Part shown: piece by piece, positions 7,032-14,162 of the stretch | How positions within the stretch are numbered: the first letter of the stretch is position 1 | How the letters are laid out: each line of letters opens with the position of its first letter | From: Synergistaceae bacterium | GTDB lineage: Bacteria > Synergistota > Synergistia > Synergistales > Aminobacteriaceae | Assembly (NCBI GenBank): GCA_009776565.1 | Contig: WRNQ01000019.1 | Span: 1 to 17,361 of the forward strand | Length of the DNA stretch: 17,361 nucleotides | Direction of reading: 5' to 3' | The notes under the pieces: model-generated | Told to the model about the DNA's origin: nothing | What the model saw: the letters and a program-made list of their open reading frames with translations, nothing else | Database searches by the model: none | Made by a program: the position numbers and the translations under genes

Positions 7032-8831
7032 ATGGTTGTCCTTCATGAAACAACGAGAGAGTATATTTTTGCAATAAAAAGAAATCGGTTGCATATAAGG
7101 TTGCAAATAATAGATAATGAACCTGTTAAATGCAAGATTTTTTACTGGAATCGATTTCATTCAGATTTGATTTTTGAAAAGAGTGTACCTTGCGTTGGGG
7201 CCGATGCCTCGCGAAAATTTCATGAATGTGATTTGGATTTACATGATACCGCACAATACATACAGTATTATTTTGAACTTGAAACACAAGGGGAGACAGC
7301 TTTTTGGGGGCGAATAGGATACGAAGCCAATAAACCGCACTACTATTTTGAATATCTCTCTACGGCGGAGCTTGATATTATAGATGTTCCCAGATGGGCA
7401 AAAGGCGCGGTATGGTATCAAATCTTCCCGGAGCGATTTTATAATGGGAATGTGTCAAATGATCCCGCGGATGCACAGCCCTGGGGAACTCCTCCAACGC
7501 GGGAAAACCATTTTGGCGGCGACTTAGCGGGGATAATAGAAAAACTACCATATTTACAGGAACTCGGAACTGACGTACTTTACTTAACGCCTGTTTTTTT
7601 CGCGCCGTCTAATCACAAATATGACACGATTGACTATTTTTCCATAGACCCCGCCTTTGGCACAACGCAAGACTTGATCGAACTGGTGCGCCAATGTCAC
7701 TCGCATGGAATGAAAGTCGTGCTTGACGGCGTGTTTAATCATATCGGATACTATTCCCCGCAATTTCAGGACGTTGTGGAAAAGGGCGCGGATTCTAAAT
7801 ACATAGACTGGTTTTACATCAAAAACTTTCCGATTGAGCTCGAACCGCCAAATTACGAATGTGTGGGATACCATAAGTGGATGCCTAAACTGCGATATAA
7901 AACAAAAGCTGTGCGCGACTTTATTCTTAGCGTTGGGCGGTACTGGATTGAGACGGCGGATATTGACGGCTGGAGGCTTGATGTCGCCGATGAGGTTGAC
8001 TTTACCTTTTGGCAGGAATTCCGCCGTGAGATAAAGTCGATAAAGCCGGAGGCCTTTTTACTTGCCGAAACATGGAAATCAGGCCTCGATATGCTGCGCG
8101 GCGACCAAATGGATTCGGTAATGAATTATCTGTTCCGTGACGCTGTTGCGGACTTTTTTGCAACGCGCGGGATAGACGCGGTTACTTTTGAACACAGAAT
8201 CGCCCAGATGCTATTCGGGTATTCACATATTATGCGCTTATCATTGTATAACGCGCTAGGCTCTCACGATACCGCGCGTTTTCTTACCATGTGCAATAAT
8301 GACATTCGAAAATTTAAGCTCGCGATAGTCTTCCAGATGACATTTTCGGGCATGCCCGCGATATATTACGGCGACGAAATCGGAATCGACGGCGAAAATG
8401 ACCCCGATTGCCGCAAGACAATGGACTGGGACAATGTGGACAATGCGTTGAGGTCTTTTTATATTCGCTTGACCTCTTTGCGCAGAAAATTGCCCAGCCT
8501 TAAATACGGGGATTACAAAAGCGTCTATTCACAAAAGAATATGCTTGCGTTTGCAAGACAGTATGGTTCGGAGACGACTTATATTATCATAAACAACGGC
8601 GAAGAAGCTGGCGTTGCGCGCGTTCCAATGCTGGAGGACGCTTTCGGAATCGCTTGGCGGCAGTCCGTCTTTTCGGGCGGATTGATTGTTCCGGAGCCAA
8701 TCGCCGCGAGTATGCGTCTGCACAATCAAGATATTTTTGACTATAAAAGTTTGTTCAAAATTGAACTGGAAGCATACCATTTTGAAATAGTAACAATCAA
8801 GAAGCTCTGTAACAATCAGGAAGCTCTGTAA
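7032..8831 (+). CDS. GH13 neopullulanase / cyclomaltodextrinase / maltogenic amylase
   Basis: 599 residues, no signal peptide, so cytoplasmic. Residues 1-115 form a CBM34-like N-terminal domain, typical of GH13 subfamily 20. The (beta/alpha)8 barrel holds the conserved regions: DGVFNH (232-237), GWRLDVADE (313-321) with nucleophile D317, LLAETW (343-348) with acid/base E346, and SHDT (411-414) with D413. GAVWYQIFPERF and GIDGENDPDCRKTMDW are also family hallmarks. It cuts alpha-1,4-linked (and often cyclic or branched) maltodextrins brought in by the transporter encoded next. GAAAGGG precedes the ATG. The last residues (about KKLCNNQEAL) are written in a 19-bp tandem repeat that carries the stop, so the C-terminal tail looks recently altered. 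Confidence 0.93.
   Translation: MVVLHETTREYIFAIKRNRLHIRLQIIDNEPVKCKIFYWNRFHSDLIFEKSVPCVGADASRKFHECDLDLHDTAQYIQYYFELETQGETAFWGRIGYEANKPHYYFEYLSTAELDIIDVPRWAKGAVWYQIFPERFYNGNVSNDPADAQPWGTPPTRENHFGGDLAGIIEKLPYLQELGTDVLYLTPVFFAPSNHKYDTIDYFSIDPAFGTTQDLIELVRQCHSHGMKVVLDGVFNHIGYYSPQFQDVVEKGADSKYIDWFYIKNFPIELEPPNYECVGYHKWMPKLRYKTKAVRDFILSVGRYWIETADIDGWRLDVADEVDFTFWQEFRREIKSIKPEAFLLAETWKSGLDMLRGDQMDSVMNYLFRDAVADFFATRGIDAVTFEHRIAQMLFGYSHIMRLSLYNALGSHDTARFLTMCNNDIRKFKLAIVFQMTFSGMPAIYYGDEIGIDGENDPDCRKTMDWDNVDNALRSFYIRLTSLRRKLPSLKYGDYKSVYSQKNMLAFARQYGSETTYIIINNGEEAGVARVPMLEDAFGIAWRQSVFSGGLIVPEPIAASMRLHNQDIFDYKSLFKIELEAYHFEIVTIKKLCNNQEAL
7080..7094 (-). promoter_or_regulatory. LacI-family operator-like site inside the amylase gene
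   Basis: On the minus strand, ATGCAACCGATTTCT matches the cre-type consensus WTGNAANCGNWWNCA at all specified positions but the last. It lies about 50 bases into the amylase gene. Internal sites of this class can act as transcription roadblocks. Chance within coding sequence is possible. Confidence 0.35.
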
Positions 8832-8884
8832 CAATCAGGAAGTCTTGTAACAATCAGGAAGCTCTGTAACAATCAGGAAGTTTT
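8790..8884 (+). repeat. 19-bp tandem array at the amylase/binding-protein junction (5 copies)
   Basis: Five units of GTAACAATCAGGAAGCTCT-type sequence start at 8790, 8809, 8828, 8847 and 8866. The first two differ at one base or none; the last runs into GTTTTGAAATG. The unit resembles the true ribosome-binding region of the next gene (TAACAATTAGGGGGGTTTGA then AATG). The amylase stop codon lies inside the third unit. Confidence 0.9.
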
Positions 8885-8892
8885 GAAATGAA

Positions 8893-8955
8893 AGATCATT
8901 TTATGTGGAACCTGAAGCATTCAATTTCGAAATAATAACAATTAGGGGGGTTTGA
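8893..8955 (+). pseudogene. Remnant of a second amylase C-terminus
   Basis: In the frame ending at TGA 8953-8955 the sequence reads RSFYVEPEAFNFEIITIRGV, which parallels the end of the intact amylase just upstream (SLFKIELEAYHFEIVTI). The DNA matches too: GAAGCATaCcATTTtGAAATAgTAACAATcA against GAAGCATTCAATTTCGAAAT and onward. The stop lies one base before the binding-protein ATG. It appears to be the ancestral gene end, left behind when the junction was duplicated. Confidence 0.55.
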
Positions 8956-8956
8956 A

Positions 8957-10276
8957 ATGAAAAGTAAAACTGCAAAGATTCTAAGCATTCTTATGGTAAT
9001 CACCTTATTAGCCGCTTGTGGGGCGCAACCAGGCGCGCGGCAAGACCCGGCGCCCGCGTCGGGCGGCGGCGCGCAGGCAAATGAAACGTCGGTGGTAACA
9101 GCAGAGCCTGCATCCGGGGAAATTGTGACAATTGAGATGTGGCATAATTTAGATGAAGCCCTTGGAATGATCGCGGCGCTCAACACTCTAATCTCACAGT
9201 TTGAACAAGAAAACCCTGAAATTCGAGTAGAACATTTATTTTTAGAATGGTCGGCGCTCAGGGACAACATTGTGACAGGAGCGGCGACCGGGATGCTGCC
9301 GGATATTTTGCGCGGCGACATAGCTTTTGTCCCACAGTTTCAAAGCCTTGACGTGTTGGTTGAAATGAGCGCCTTCCCGGACTATGCGGAAACTGCGGAT
9401 AAACTATTAAGCGCCCCTAACAGCACGGCAAAAATGGGAGACAAATTCTTCGGTATTACCGCCGGCGCCAATACAAAAATCCTATTCTATAACAAAGAGT
9501 TATTGGCGGAGGCCCAAATTGATGTGCCTACAACTCTTGATGAATTGTGGGAAGCTTCAACAAAACTGAGCGGCGGCGGCAAGTACGGCTTTGTAGAGGC
9601 GTGGACCGGCGTTTGGAATATAGGCCAGTATATATGGAGTAATGGCGGCGATGTGATGGCGCCCGACTACAGTACCGCGCAAGGGTACATTAACGGCCCT
9701 ATAGCCGTTGAAACAATTGAGAAACTGGCGGAACTCTATCAAGCCAACATTCTTGCCGGCCCTTCGATGGATCCCGGCGCCGTAGGCGATACAGACGGAC
9801 TGGCTGCGGGAATATATGCGATGGTAATTGACGGTCCGTGGCGTGAATCGATTTCAGAAGCCGCCGGGCTTAACATGGGCGCCGCCGGGTTGCCGAGGGG
9901 CAAAACAGGTTCTGTTGGGGTTTTGGGCGGCGAGAACTTTATGATGTTCAAAACATCTGATGACGCGCATCAAAAGGCCGCCTGGGAATTTATCAAATTC
10001 ATGAGCGGTAAGGATGCGCAAGTCGCTATGGCGAAAGTGGGGTCGATGCCTGTCAACAAAGAGGCGATTGCCGATCCACAGGCGATCGAGGCAATGCCAT
10101 TGTTGCCCGTGTTTGTTGAAGCGCTGCAATCCGCGCGGTCCCGCCCCGTTCATCCCAGATGGAGCGAAATGGAGGATATTATTGCAACAAAAGTAGCTGA
10201 AGCGATAATGGGACAAAAACCTGTTCAGCAAGCTCTTGACGAGGCCGCAAGTGAAATTGACAGTTTAGTAGGTTAA
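8957..10276 (+). CDS. ABC sugar-binding lipoprotein (maltodextrin type)
   Basis: 439 residues. The N-terminus MKSKTAKILSILMVITLLAAC is a lipoprotein signal with lipobox LAAC and C21 as the lipidated residue, followed by a Gly/Ala/Pro linker. The mature part fits the family 1 extracellular solute-binding fold: IEMWHNLDEALGM, LISQFEQENPEIRVE, GMLPDILRGD, KFFGITAG, TKILFYNKELLAEAQID, PTTLDELWEA, AAGIYAMVIDGPW, and ENFMMF then AAWEFIKFMSG. It would capture sugar outside the cell for the two permeases encoded downstream. AGGGGGG precedes the ATG. The stop codon lies in the first unit of a 13-bp array. Substrate as maltodextrin is inferred from the neighbouring amylase. Confidence 0.9.
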   Translation: MKSKTAKILSILMVITLLAACGAQPGARQDPAPASGGGAQANETSVVTAEPASGEIVTIEMWHNLDEALGMIAALNTLISQFEQENPEIRVEHLFLEWSALRDNIVTGAATGMLPDILRGDIAFVPQFQSLDVLVEMSAFPDYAETADKLLSAPNSTAKMGDKFFGITAGANTKILFYNKELLAEAQIDVPTTLDELWEASTKLSGGGKYGFVEAWTGVWNIGQYIWSNGGDVMAPDYSTAQGYINGPIAVETIEKLAELYQANILAGPSMDPGAVGDTDGLAAGIYAMVIDGPWRESISEAAGLNMGAAGLPRGKTGSVGVLGGENFMMFKTSDDAHQKAAWEFIKFMSGKDAQVAMAKVGSMPVNKEAIADPQAIEAMPLLPVFVEALQSARSRPVHPRWSEMEDIIATKVAEAIMGQKPVQQALDEAASEIDSLVG

Positions 10277-10570
10277 CCAGTTAGTTTAACCTATTGGGTT
10301 AATTTATCGGTTAAGCTTATTGGCTTAGCCAATTAGGTTAACCAGTTAGTTTAACCTATTGGGTTAACCTGTTAGTTTAATCTATTTGTTTAGCCAACTA
10401 GTTTAACCTATTGGGTTAACCTGTTAGTTTAATCTATTTGTTTAGCCAACTAGCTTAATCAATTAGTTTAACCTATTGGGTTAACTTATCGGTTTAACTT
10501 ATTGGCTTAGCCAACTAGTTTAATCAATTAGTTTAACCAATTATTTTAGCTTATTTGTTTAATCAAAGTT
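10272..10570 (+). repeat. 13-bp tandem array, about 23 copies, between binding protein and first permease
   Basis: Units of 13 bp (consensus TTTAACCWATTRG) run without a break from 10272 for 22 full units, plus a decayed one at 10558-10570. Examples are GTTAACCAGTTAG, TTTAACCTATTGG and TTTAGCCAACTAG. A perfect inverted repeat, TTAACC-TATTG-GGTTAA, arises wherever a TTTAACCTATTGG unit meets GTTAA, at units starting 10285, 10350, 10402 and 10467. The first unit contains the TAA stop of the binding-protein gene. This fills the whole 10277-10596 gap apart from the ribosome binding site. Confidence 0.95.
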
Positions 10571-10596
10571 GAATTTTAACATGCGGGGAGTGATAT

Positions 10597-11490
10597 TTGG
10601 TGGAGATTAGATCTGTTCGTGACGGATGGCGCATAGCGTTATTACTATTGCCCGGAGTCTTAATACTGGCTGTGTTCACGCTGTATCCGATTGCCAAGAT
10701 GTTTACCATGAGCTTTTTTGATTGGAAAATCGGAGCAAATCAAGTTTCCCCTTTTGTGGGGATAAAGAATTATCTCGACGTGTTTTCAGACTCATTTGCT
10801 CATATCGCATTAGCGAATACGCTGTATTACGCTTTCATCACCGTGCCGGGGCAAATTGTGTTCGGGTTGCTTGCCGCCGTTATGATACATAATATTAAAC
10901 GGTTCAGCGTAACGTTTCGTTTGCTATATTATTTACCGGTTATAACTTCATGGGTAGTAGTGGCGCTTTTATTCCGCAACATTTTTACTAATACTGGGCT
11001 GCTAAACTATTTCTTGATGGACGTTTTGAAAATTATAGATGAGCCAATACGCTGGCTAAGCGCGCGATGGCCCGCAATGACGGCTACGGCAATGCTGGGC
11101 GTTTGGAAAGGCATCGGTTGGAATATGGTCATTTTCCTTGCCGCCCTGCAAGCTGTCCCAATTGAACAATACGAAGCGTCGTCAATAGACGGAATGGGCG
11201 CGGTTGGGCAATTTTTCAAAATTACCCTGCCGAATATTAAAGGAACCATGCTGTTTTGCCTAGTAATGTTGTCGATAGGAGCTTTTAACACATTCACTCC
11301 GATTAAAGTAATCACGGATGGGAATCCGGCGCATCAGACAGAGGTTGCGCTGACATGGTTGTACTATCAGACTTTTAGCGCAACAGGAAAGATGGGATAT
11401 GCGGCGGCTTATTCCATCTTAATGTCAATTATTATCGCTGTGGTTGCGATAGTGCTATTTAAATTCATACGTCCGGAGGAGGGGAAATGA
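10597..11490 (+). CDS. ABC sugar permease, MalF type
   Basis: 297 residues with about six membrane helices; the first is LLLLPGVLILAVFTLYPIA. The cytoplasmic EAA loop reads EASSIDGMGAVGQFFKITLP near residues 193-212, with the conserved glycine, where the ATPase docks. The start is TTG 10597 or GTG 10600; GGGGAG (10585-10590) lies 6 or 9 bases ahead, so both are possible and the choice changes little. It pairs with the next gene product to form the membrane channel. Its stop overlaps the next gene's first ATG. No ATPase gene is present here, as is common for Gram-positive sugar importers that share MsmX. Confidence 0.92.
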   Translation: MVEIRSVRDGWRIALLLLPGVLILAVFTLYPIAKMFTMSFFDWKIGANQVSPFVGIKNYLDVFSDSFAHIALANTLYYAFITVPGQIVFGLLAAVMIHNIKRFSVTFRLLYYLPVITSWVVVALLFRNIFTNTGLLNYFLMDVLKIIDEPIRWLSARWPAMTATAMLGVWKGIGWNMVIFLAALQAVPIEQYEASSIDGMGAVGQFFKITLPNIKGTMLFCLVMLSIGAFNTFTPIKVITDGNPAHQTEVALTWLYYQTFSATGKMGYAAAYSILMSIIIAVVAIVLFKFIRPEEGK

Positions 11491-11519
11491 TGACTGGAGG
11501 AGGAGGGGAAATGATGACT
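11475..11519 (+). repeat. Duplicated ribosome-binding site and start codon (24-bp period)
   Basis: GGAGGAGGGGAAATGATGAC occurs at 11475 and again ending at 11518, so that two complete initiation regions with ATGATG at 11487 and 11511 lie in tandem and in the same frame. The first copy overlaps the end of the MalF-type gene. Confidence 0.9.
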
Positions 11520-12365
11520 GGAAAAAGAAGATTATCACATATAACAGCTTCTGTGCCATATATCCTGCTGACAATGGGACTGTTCATAATGGTCACTCCC
11601 ATGATATACATGGTTTCCACTTCATTACGGCCAAATGCCTTGGCATTTTCGTATCCGCCGCGCATTTTGCCGCTGATTTCTGAGATCACGTCTGAAAATT
11701 ACCTTTATGTTCTGTTCAGGGGAAATTTCTTCAGATATCTCGGCAACACGTTATTTGTCGCGGCAATATTTACCGCAGCGTCAACGCTAATCGCATCGAT
11801 GATGGCTTTTTGCATGAGCAGATTTCACTTTCCGGGCCGGAAATTTTTATTTGGAGCAATTATTACAATTATGTTGATCCCTGGACTTGCGATGCTTGTG
11901 CCGCAGTTCGAGCTTGCGGTAACGTTAGGGCTTGTCAATTCCCTGTTCGGCGTGATACTTTTTTTAATTGCGTGGACAATTCCCTTCTCGACATTTTTAA
12001 TGAAGGGATATATTGACGGATTACCAAGAGAAATGGATGAAGCGGTATACATTGATGGCGGCACGGTTTTTACTATTTACAAAAACATAATCTTGCCGCT
12101 CAGTTCGCCTTCTCTGGCGGCAGTGAGTATTTTCAACTTTTTATTCGCCTTTGAGGAATTGGGATGGTCTCAAACCATATTGAGAAGTGAAAACATTCGA
12201 ACGCTTCCGGTAGCCATTACGGCTTTTTTTCAGGCGAATAACCGCACGTCCTGGGGCTATGTATTTGCTATGACTTGCTTTGCAATGATTCCGGTTATTA
12301 TTATTTATATTTCTCTCCAGCGCTATTTTATATCAGGCCTCTCGACCGGCGCCGTGAAAGGATAG
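11487..12365 (+). CDS. ABC sugar permease, MalG type
   Basis: 292 residues from the first ATG, 284 from the second initiation region at 11511. The N-terminal MMTGGGGE is only the duplicated ribosome-binding DNA being read as codons, so 11511 or 11514 was probably the ancestral start. About six membrane helices follow, starting ILLTMGLFIMVTPMIYMVST. The EAA loop is MDEAVYIDGGTVFTIYKNII then LPL. It forms the importer with the preceding permease. The TAG stop lies in the first unit of another tandem array, the 17-18 bp GGATAG array. Confidence 0.92.
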   Translation: MMTGGGGEMMTGKRRLSHITASVPYILLTMGLFIMVTPMIYMVSTSLRPNALAFSYPPRILPLISEITSENYLYVLFRGNFFRYLGNTLFVAAIFTAASTLIASMMAFCMSRFHFPGRKFLFGAIITIMLIPGLAMLVPQFELAVTLGLVNSLFGVILFLIAWTIPFSTFLMKGYIDGLPREMDEAVYIDGGTVFTIYKNIILPLSSPSLAAVSIFNFLFAFEELGWSQTILRSENIRTLPVAITAFFQANNRTSWGYVFAMTCFAMIPVIIIYISLQRYFISGLSTGAVKG

Positions 12366-12489
12366 AATACGAAAAAAGGATAGAGGTTATGAAAGGATAG
12401 AAGCCGAAAAAGGATAGAAGCCGAAAACGGATAGGAGCCGAAATACGGATAGAAGCCGAAATACGGATAGAATCCGAGAAAGGATAGAA
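12356..12489 (+). repeat. 17-18 bp GGATAG tandem array (8 copies) before the esterase gene
   Basis: GGATAG occurs at 12360, 12378, 12395, 12412, 12429, 12447, 12465 and 12482 with regular 17-18 base spacing, mostly in AAAGGATAGAAGCCGA-type units. The first copy contains the permease stop codon. The last supplies AAAGGA six bases before the esterase ATG. Confidence 0.92.
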
Positions 12490-13371
12490 ATGGTTATCCC
12501 AATAAATGAGTACTCTGGCAAAGATTCCATAACGCATGGCAAGATTGTCACCTTCGATATGTCTATGAAAGCCTATCCGGATAAGCGGATACGCACAATC
12601 CGCGTGTGGCTTCCCGAAAGCTACGACGGGAATCGACGCTTTCCCGTTTTATACATGCATGATGCGCAAAACTTGTTCGACGGCTTTGACGATTGTTATA
12701 AATGGTATATCAACAGGGAAATGGAAGCGCTGGAAAAGGAAGGCTTACCTGCGATCATTGTCGGCGTAGACACTGCTCCAACGCGGTTTTCAGAACTGTG
12801 CCCTGATATGCCGCCTGCCAACCCGGATATGTATCCAATGTTTGGCTTGCATGAAAGAATAGAGCCCACAGGCAACCTATACGCCGAATTCTTTACGAAT
12901 CAGCTAAAGTCTTTTGTAGACGAGAGGTTTATGACGCTTCCCGATGTGGCTAATACAGCCGTGGGGGGCGCTTCGATGGGAGGACTTATATCGCTGTATA
13001 TGCTGCTCAAATATCCGGGTGTTTACAGCAAAGCCATGGTGTTTGCTCCAAATTTCATCGTGCACAACGAACACGAGATTCTGAGTAGATTGGGGTCATA
13101 TGATTTTTCCAAGCTGCGGGAAAGCCGAATATTTATTTTCCATGGCGGACTGGATATTGACGCCGCGAATTGGCCGTATGTGCGCGTTGTATTTGAAATG
13201 ATGAGGGATAAAGGCATGGACGATACGCGTCTTGCGCTACTCTACGATTCCCGCCAGCCGCATTATGAGTCGGCATGGAAAAAATACTTTGCGGAAGCCT
13301 TTCGTTTCCTGTTTTTGAAGGATAATGAAATGATTAAGCCTCCCGGCTCACATAGCGGCGATAGGGGCTAA
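12490..13371 (+). CDS. Alpha/beta-hydrolase esterase (esterase D / enterochelin-esterase-like)
   Basis: 293 residues, no signal peptide. IRVWLPESYD and FPVLYMHDAQNLFD near the N-terminus are typical of PF00756 esterases. The nucleophile elbow is GGASMGG with S162. The likely acid is D222 or D224 in HGGLDID, and the likely histidine is H258 in RQPHYESAW, which completes a Ser-Asp-His triad. It is the last gene of the maltodextrin operon, with its ribosome binding site supplied by the last unit of the 12356-12489 array. It may remove acyl groups from imported sugars, but the substrate cannot be told from sequence. Confidence 0.85.
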   Translation: MVIPINEYSGKDSITHGKIVTFDMSMKAYPDKRIRTIRVWLPESYDGNRRFPVLYMHDAQNLFDGFDDCYKWYINREMEALEKEGLPAIIVGVDTAPTRFSELCPDMPPANPDMYPMFGLHERIEPTGNLYAEFFTNQLKSFVDERFMTLPDVANTAVGGASMGGLISLYMLLKYPGVYSKAMVFAPNFIVHNEHEILSRLGSYDFSKLRESRIFIFHGGLDIDAANWPYVRVVFEMMRDKGMDDTRLALLYDSRQPHYESAWKKYFAEAFRFLFLKDNEMIKPPGSHSGDRG

Positions 13372-13421
13372 ACCAACGCAACAATCACAATCAATCCAGA
13401 AATTTACGATAGCGGCGCGCC

Positions 13422-13661
13422 TTATATCCTTATAAATACTCCTACTGCAAGATAGATTGCTATTCCGGCGACTATGGCGGCGCTGAATCCGAATGTCATT
13501 GAGAGGATAATGGACAATGCGGAACCAACCACAGACATAGACCCGTTTATCCCCCACATTAGGGAGATTATGCCTTTCCTGCCGCTTGTGTATGGAATTT
13601 TGCAAATGATTGACTCAAACGTCCTTGTATCCGCAGTGTATAACCCGAGTTCCAAACCAGC
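13422..13661 (-). pseudogene. C-terminal remnant of a spermidine-synthase-like membrane protein
   Basis: About 77 residues on the minus strand end with GIISLMWGINGSMSVVGS, then ALSIILSMTFGFSAA and IAIYLAVGVFI. The WGINGxxSVxGS box followed by a hydrophobic helix with FGF resembles the C-terminus of large multi-helix proteins annotated as spermidine-synthase-like or MFS-fused. There is no ATG near the start, an in-frame stop lies just upstream, and a neighbouring frame continues with a different reading, so this looks like a decayed gene end. A small membrane protein is less likely. Confidence 0.45.
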
Positions 13662-13775
13662 CTATGCCGTGTGAGATGTGTGCGAGAATCATGAATTGCT
13701 GTTGTGTGATCATATTTTGGCTGAATGTTACATTATATAATGTTTCACCGGTCTATATGTAAAATAATGGGTGCG

Positions 13776-13925
13776 TTTCTCCTGGAGGGGTTTCTCCTGG
13801 GTTTTCTCTTGGGAGGGTTTCTCCTGGGGTTTTCTCCTGGAGAGGTTTCTCCTGGGGTTTCTCCTGGGAGGGTTTCTCCTGGGGTTTCTCCTGGGAGGGT
13901 TTCTCCTGGGGTTTTCTCCTGGGGA
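13776..13925. repeat. TTTCTCCTGG tandem array, 11 copies (27-bp higher-order period)
   Basis: TTTCTCCTGG-type cores start at 13776, 13791, 13803, 13818, 13831, 13846, 13858, 13873, 13885, 13900 and 13913, alternating 15 and 12-13 bases apart, so two cores make a 27-bp unit. On the minus strand every unit reads CCAGGAGAAA, a Shine-Dalgarno core. No stop occurs in several frames because the period is a multiple of three, but none of these reads like a protein. It fills much of the 13662-14162 gap. Confidence 0.93.
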
Positions 13926-13938
13926 GTTTATCCAGACC

Positions 13939-13967
13939 TTGAATGGATGTGTTTTCTGTAGTATACT
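13939..13967 (+). promoter_or_regulatory. Predicted pyrF promoter
   Basis: TTGAAT (13939-13944), a 17-base spacer and TATACT (13962-13967) lie just after the tandem array. Transcription from here would give a leader of nearly 190 bases before the pyrF start. Confidence 0.65.
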
Positions 13968-14084
13968 AAATTCAAACAATAGCTTCCGCGGAGCCTTTTG
14001 CGATAGCATGAGTAGCGCCACTTTTGATGAGTGTGTGATTTTTTCTTGTATTGTCAGAAAAACCGGCAGATTACATGTATACTC

Positions 14085-14106
14085 CACAGAGGTTTTACCA
14101 TCTGTG
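14085..14106 (+). other. Leader hairpin ahead of pyrF
   Basis: CACAGAGG, a TTTTA loop and CC-A-TCTGTG form an 8-bp stem with one bulged A in the pyrF leader, about 55 bases before the start codon. There is no T-run after it, so it is not an intrinsic terminator. A role in pyrimidine control is possible but untested. Confidence 0.45.
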
Positions 14107-14162
14107 AGCGGGACAAACCAGAATGTGAATATTATAAAAATTATTATATGAAGAGAAATATC

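Noticed and set aside
10272..10570. CRISPR array
   Set aside because: The 13-bp units are contiguous with no unique spacers, and no cas genes are present.
14031..14162. Longer N-terminus of pyrF
   Set aside because: The extra residues do not match family N-termini and no ribosome binding site precedes that start.
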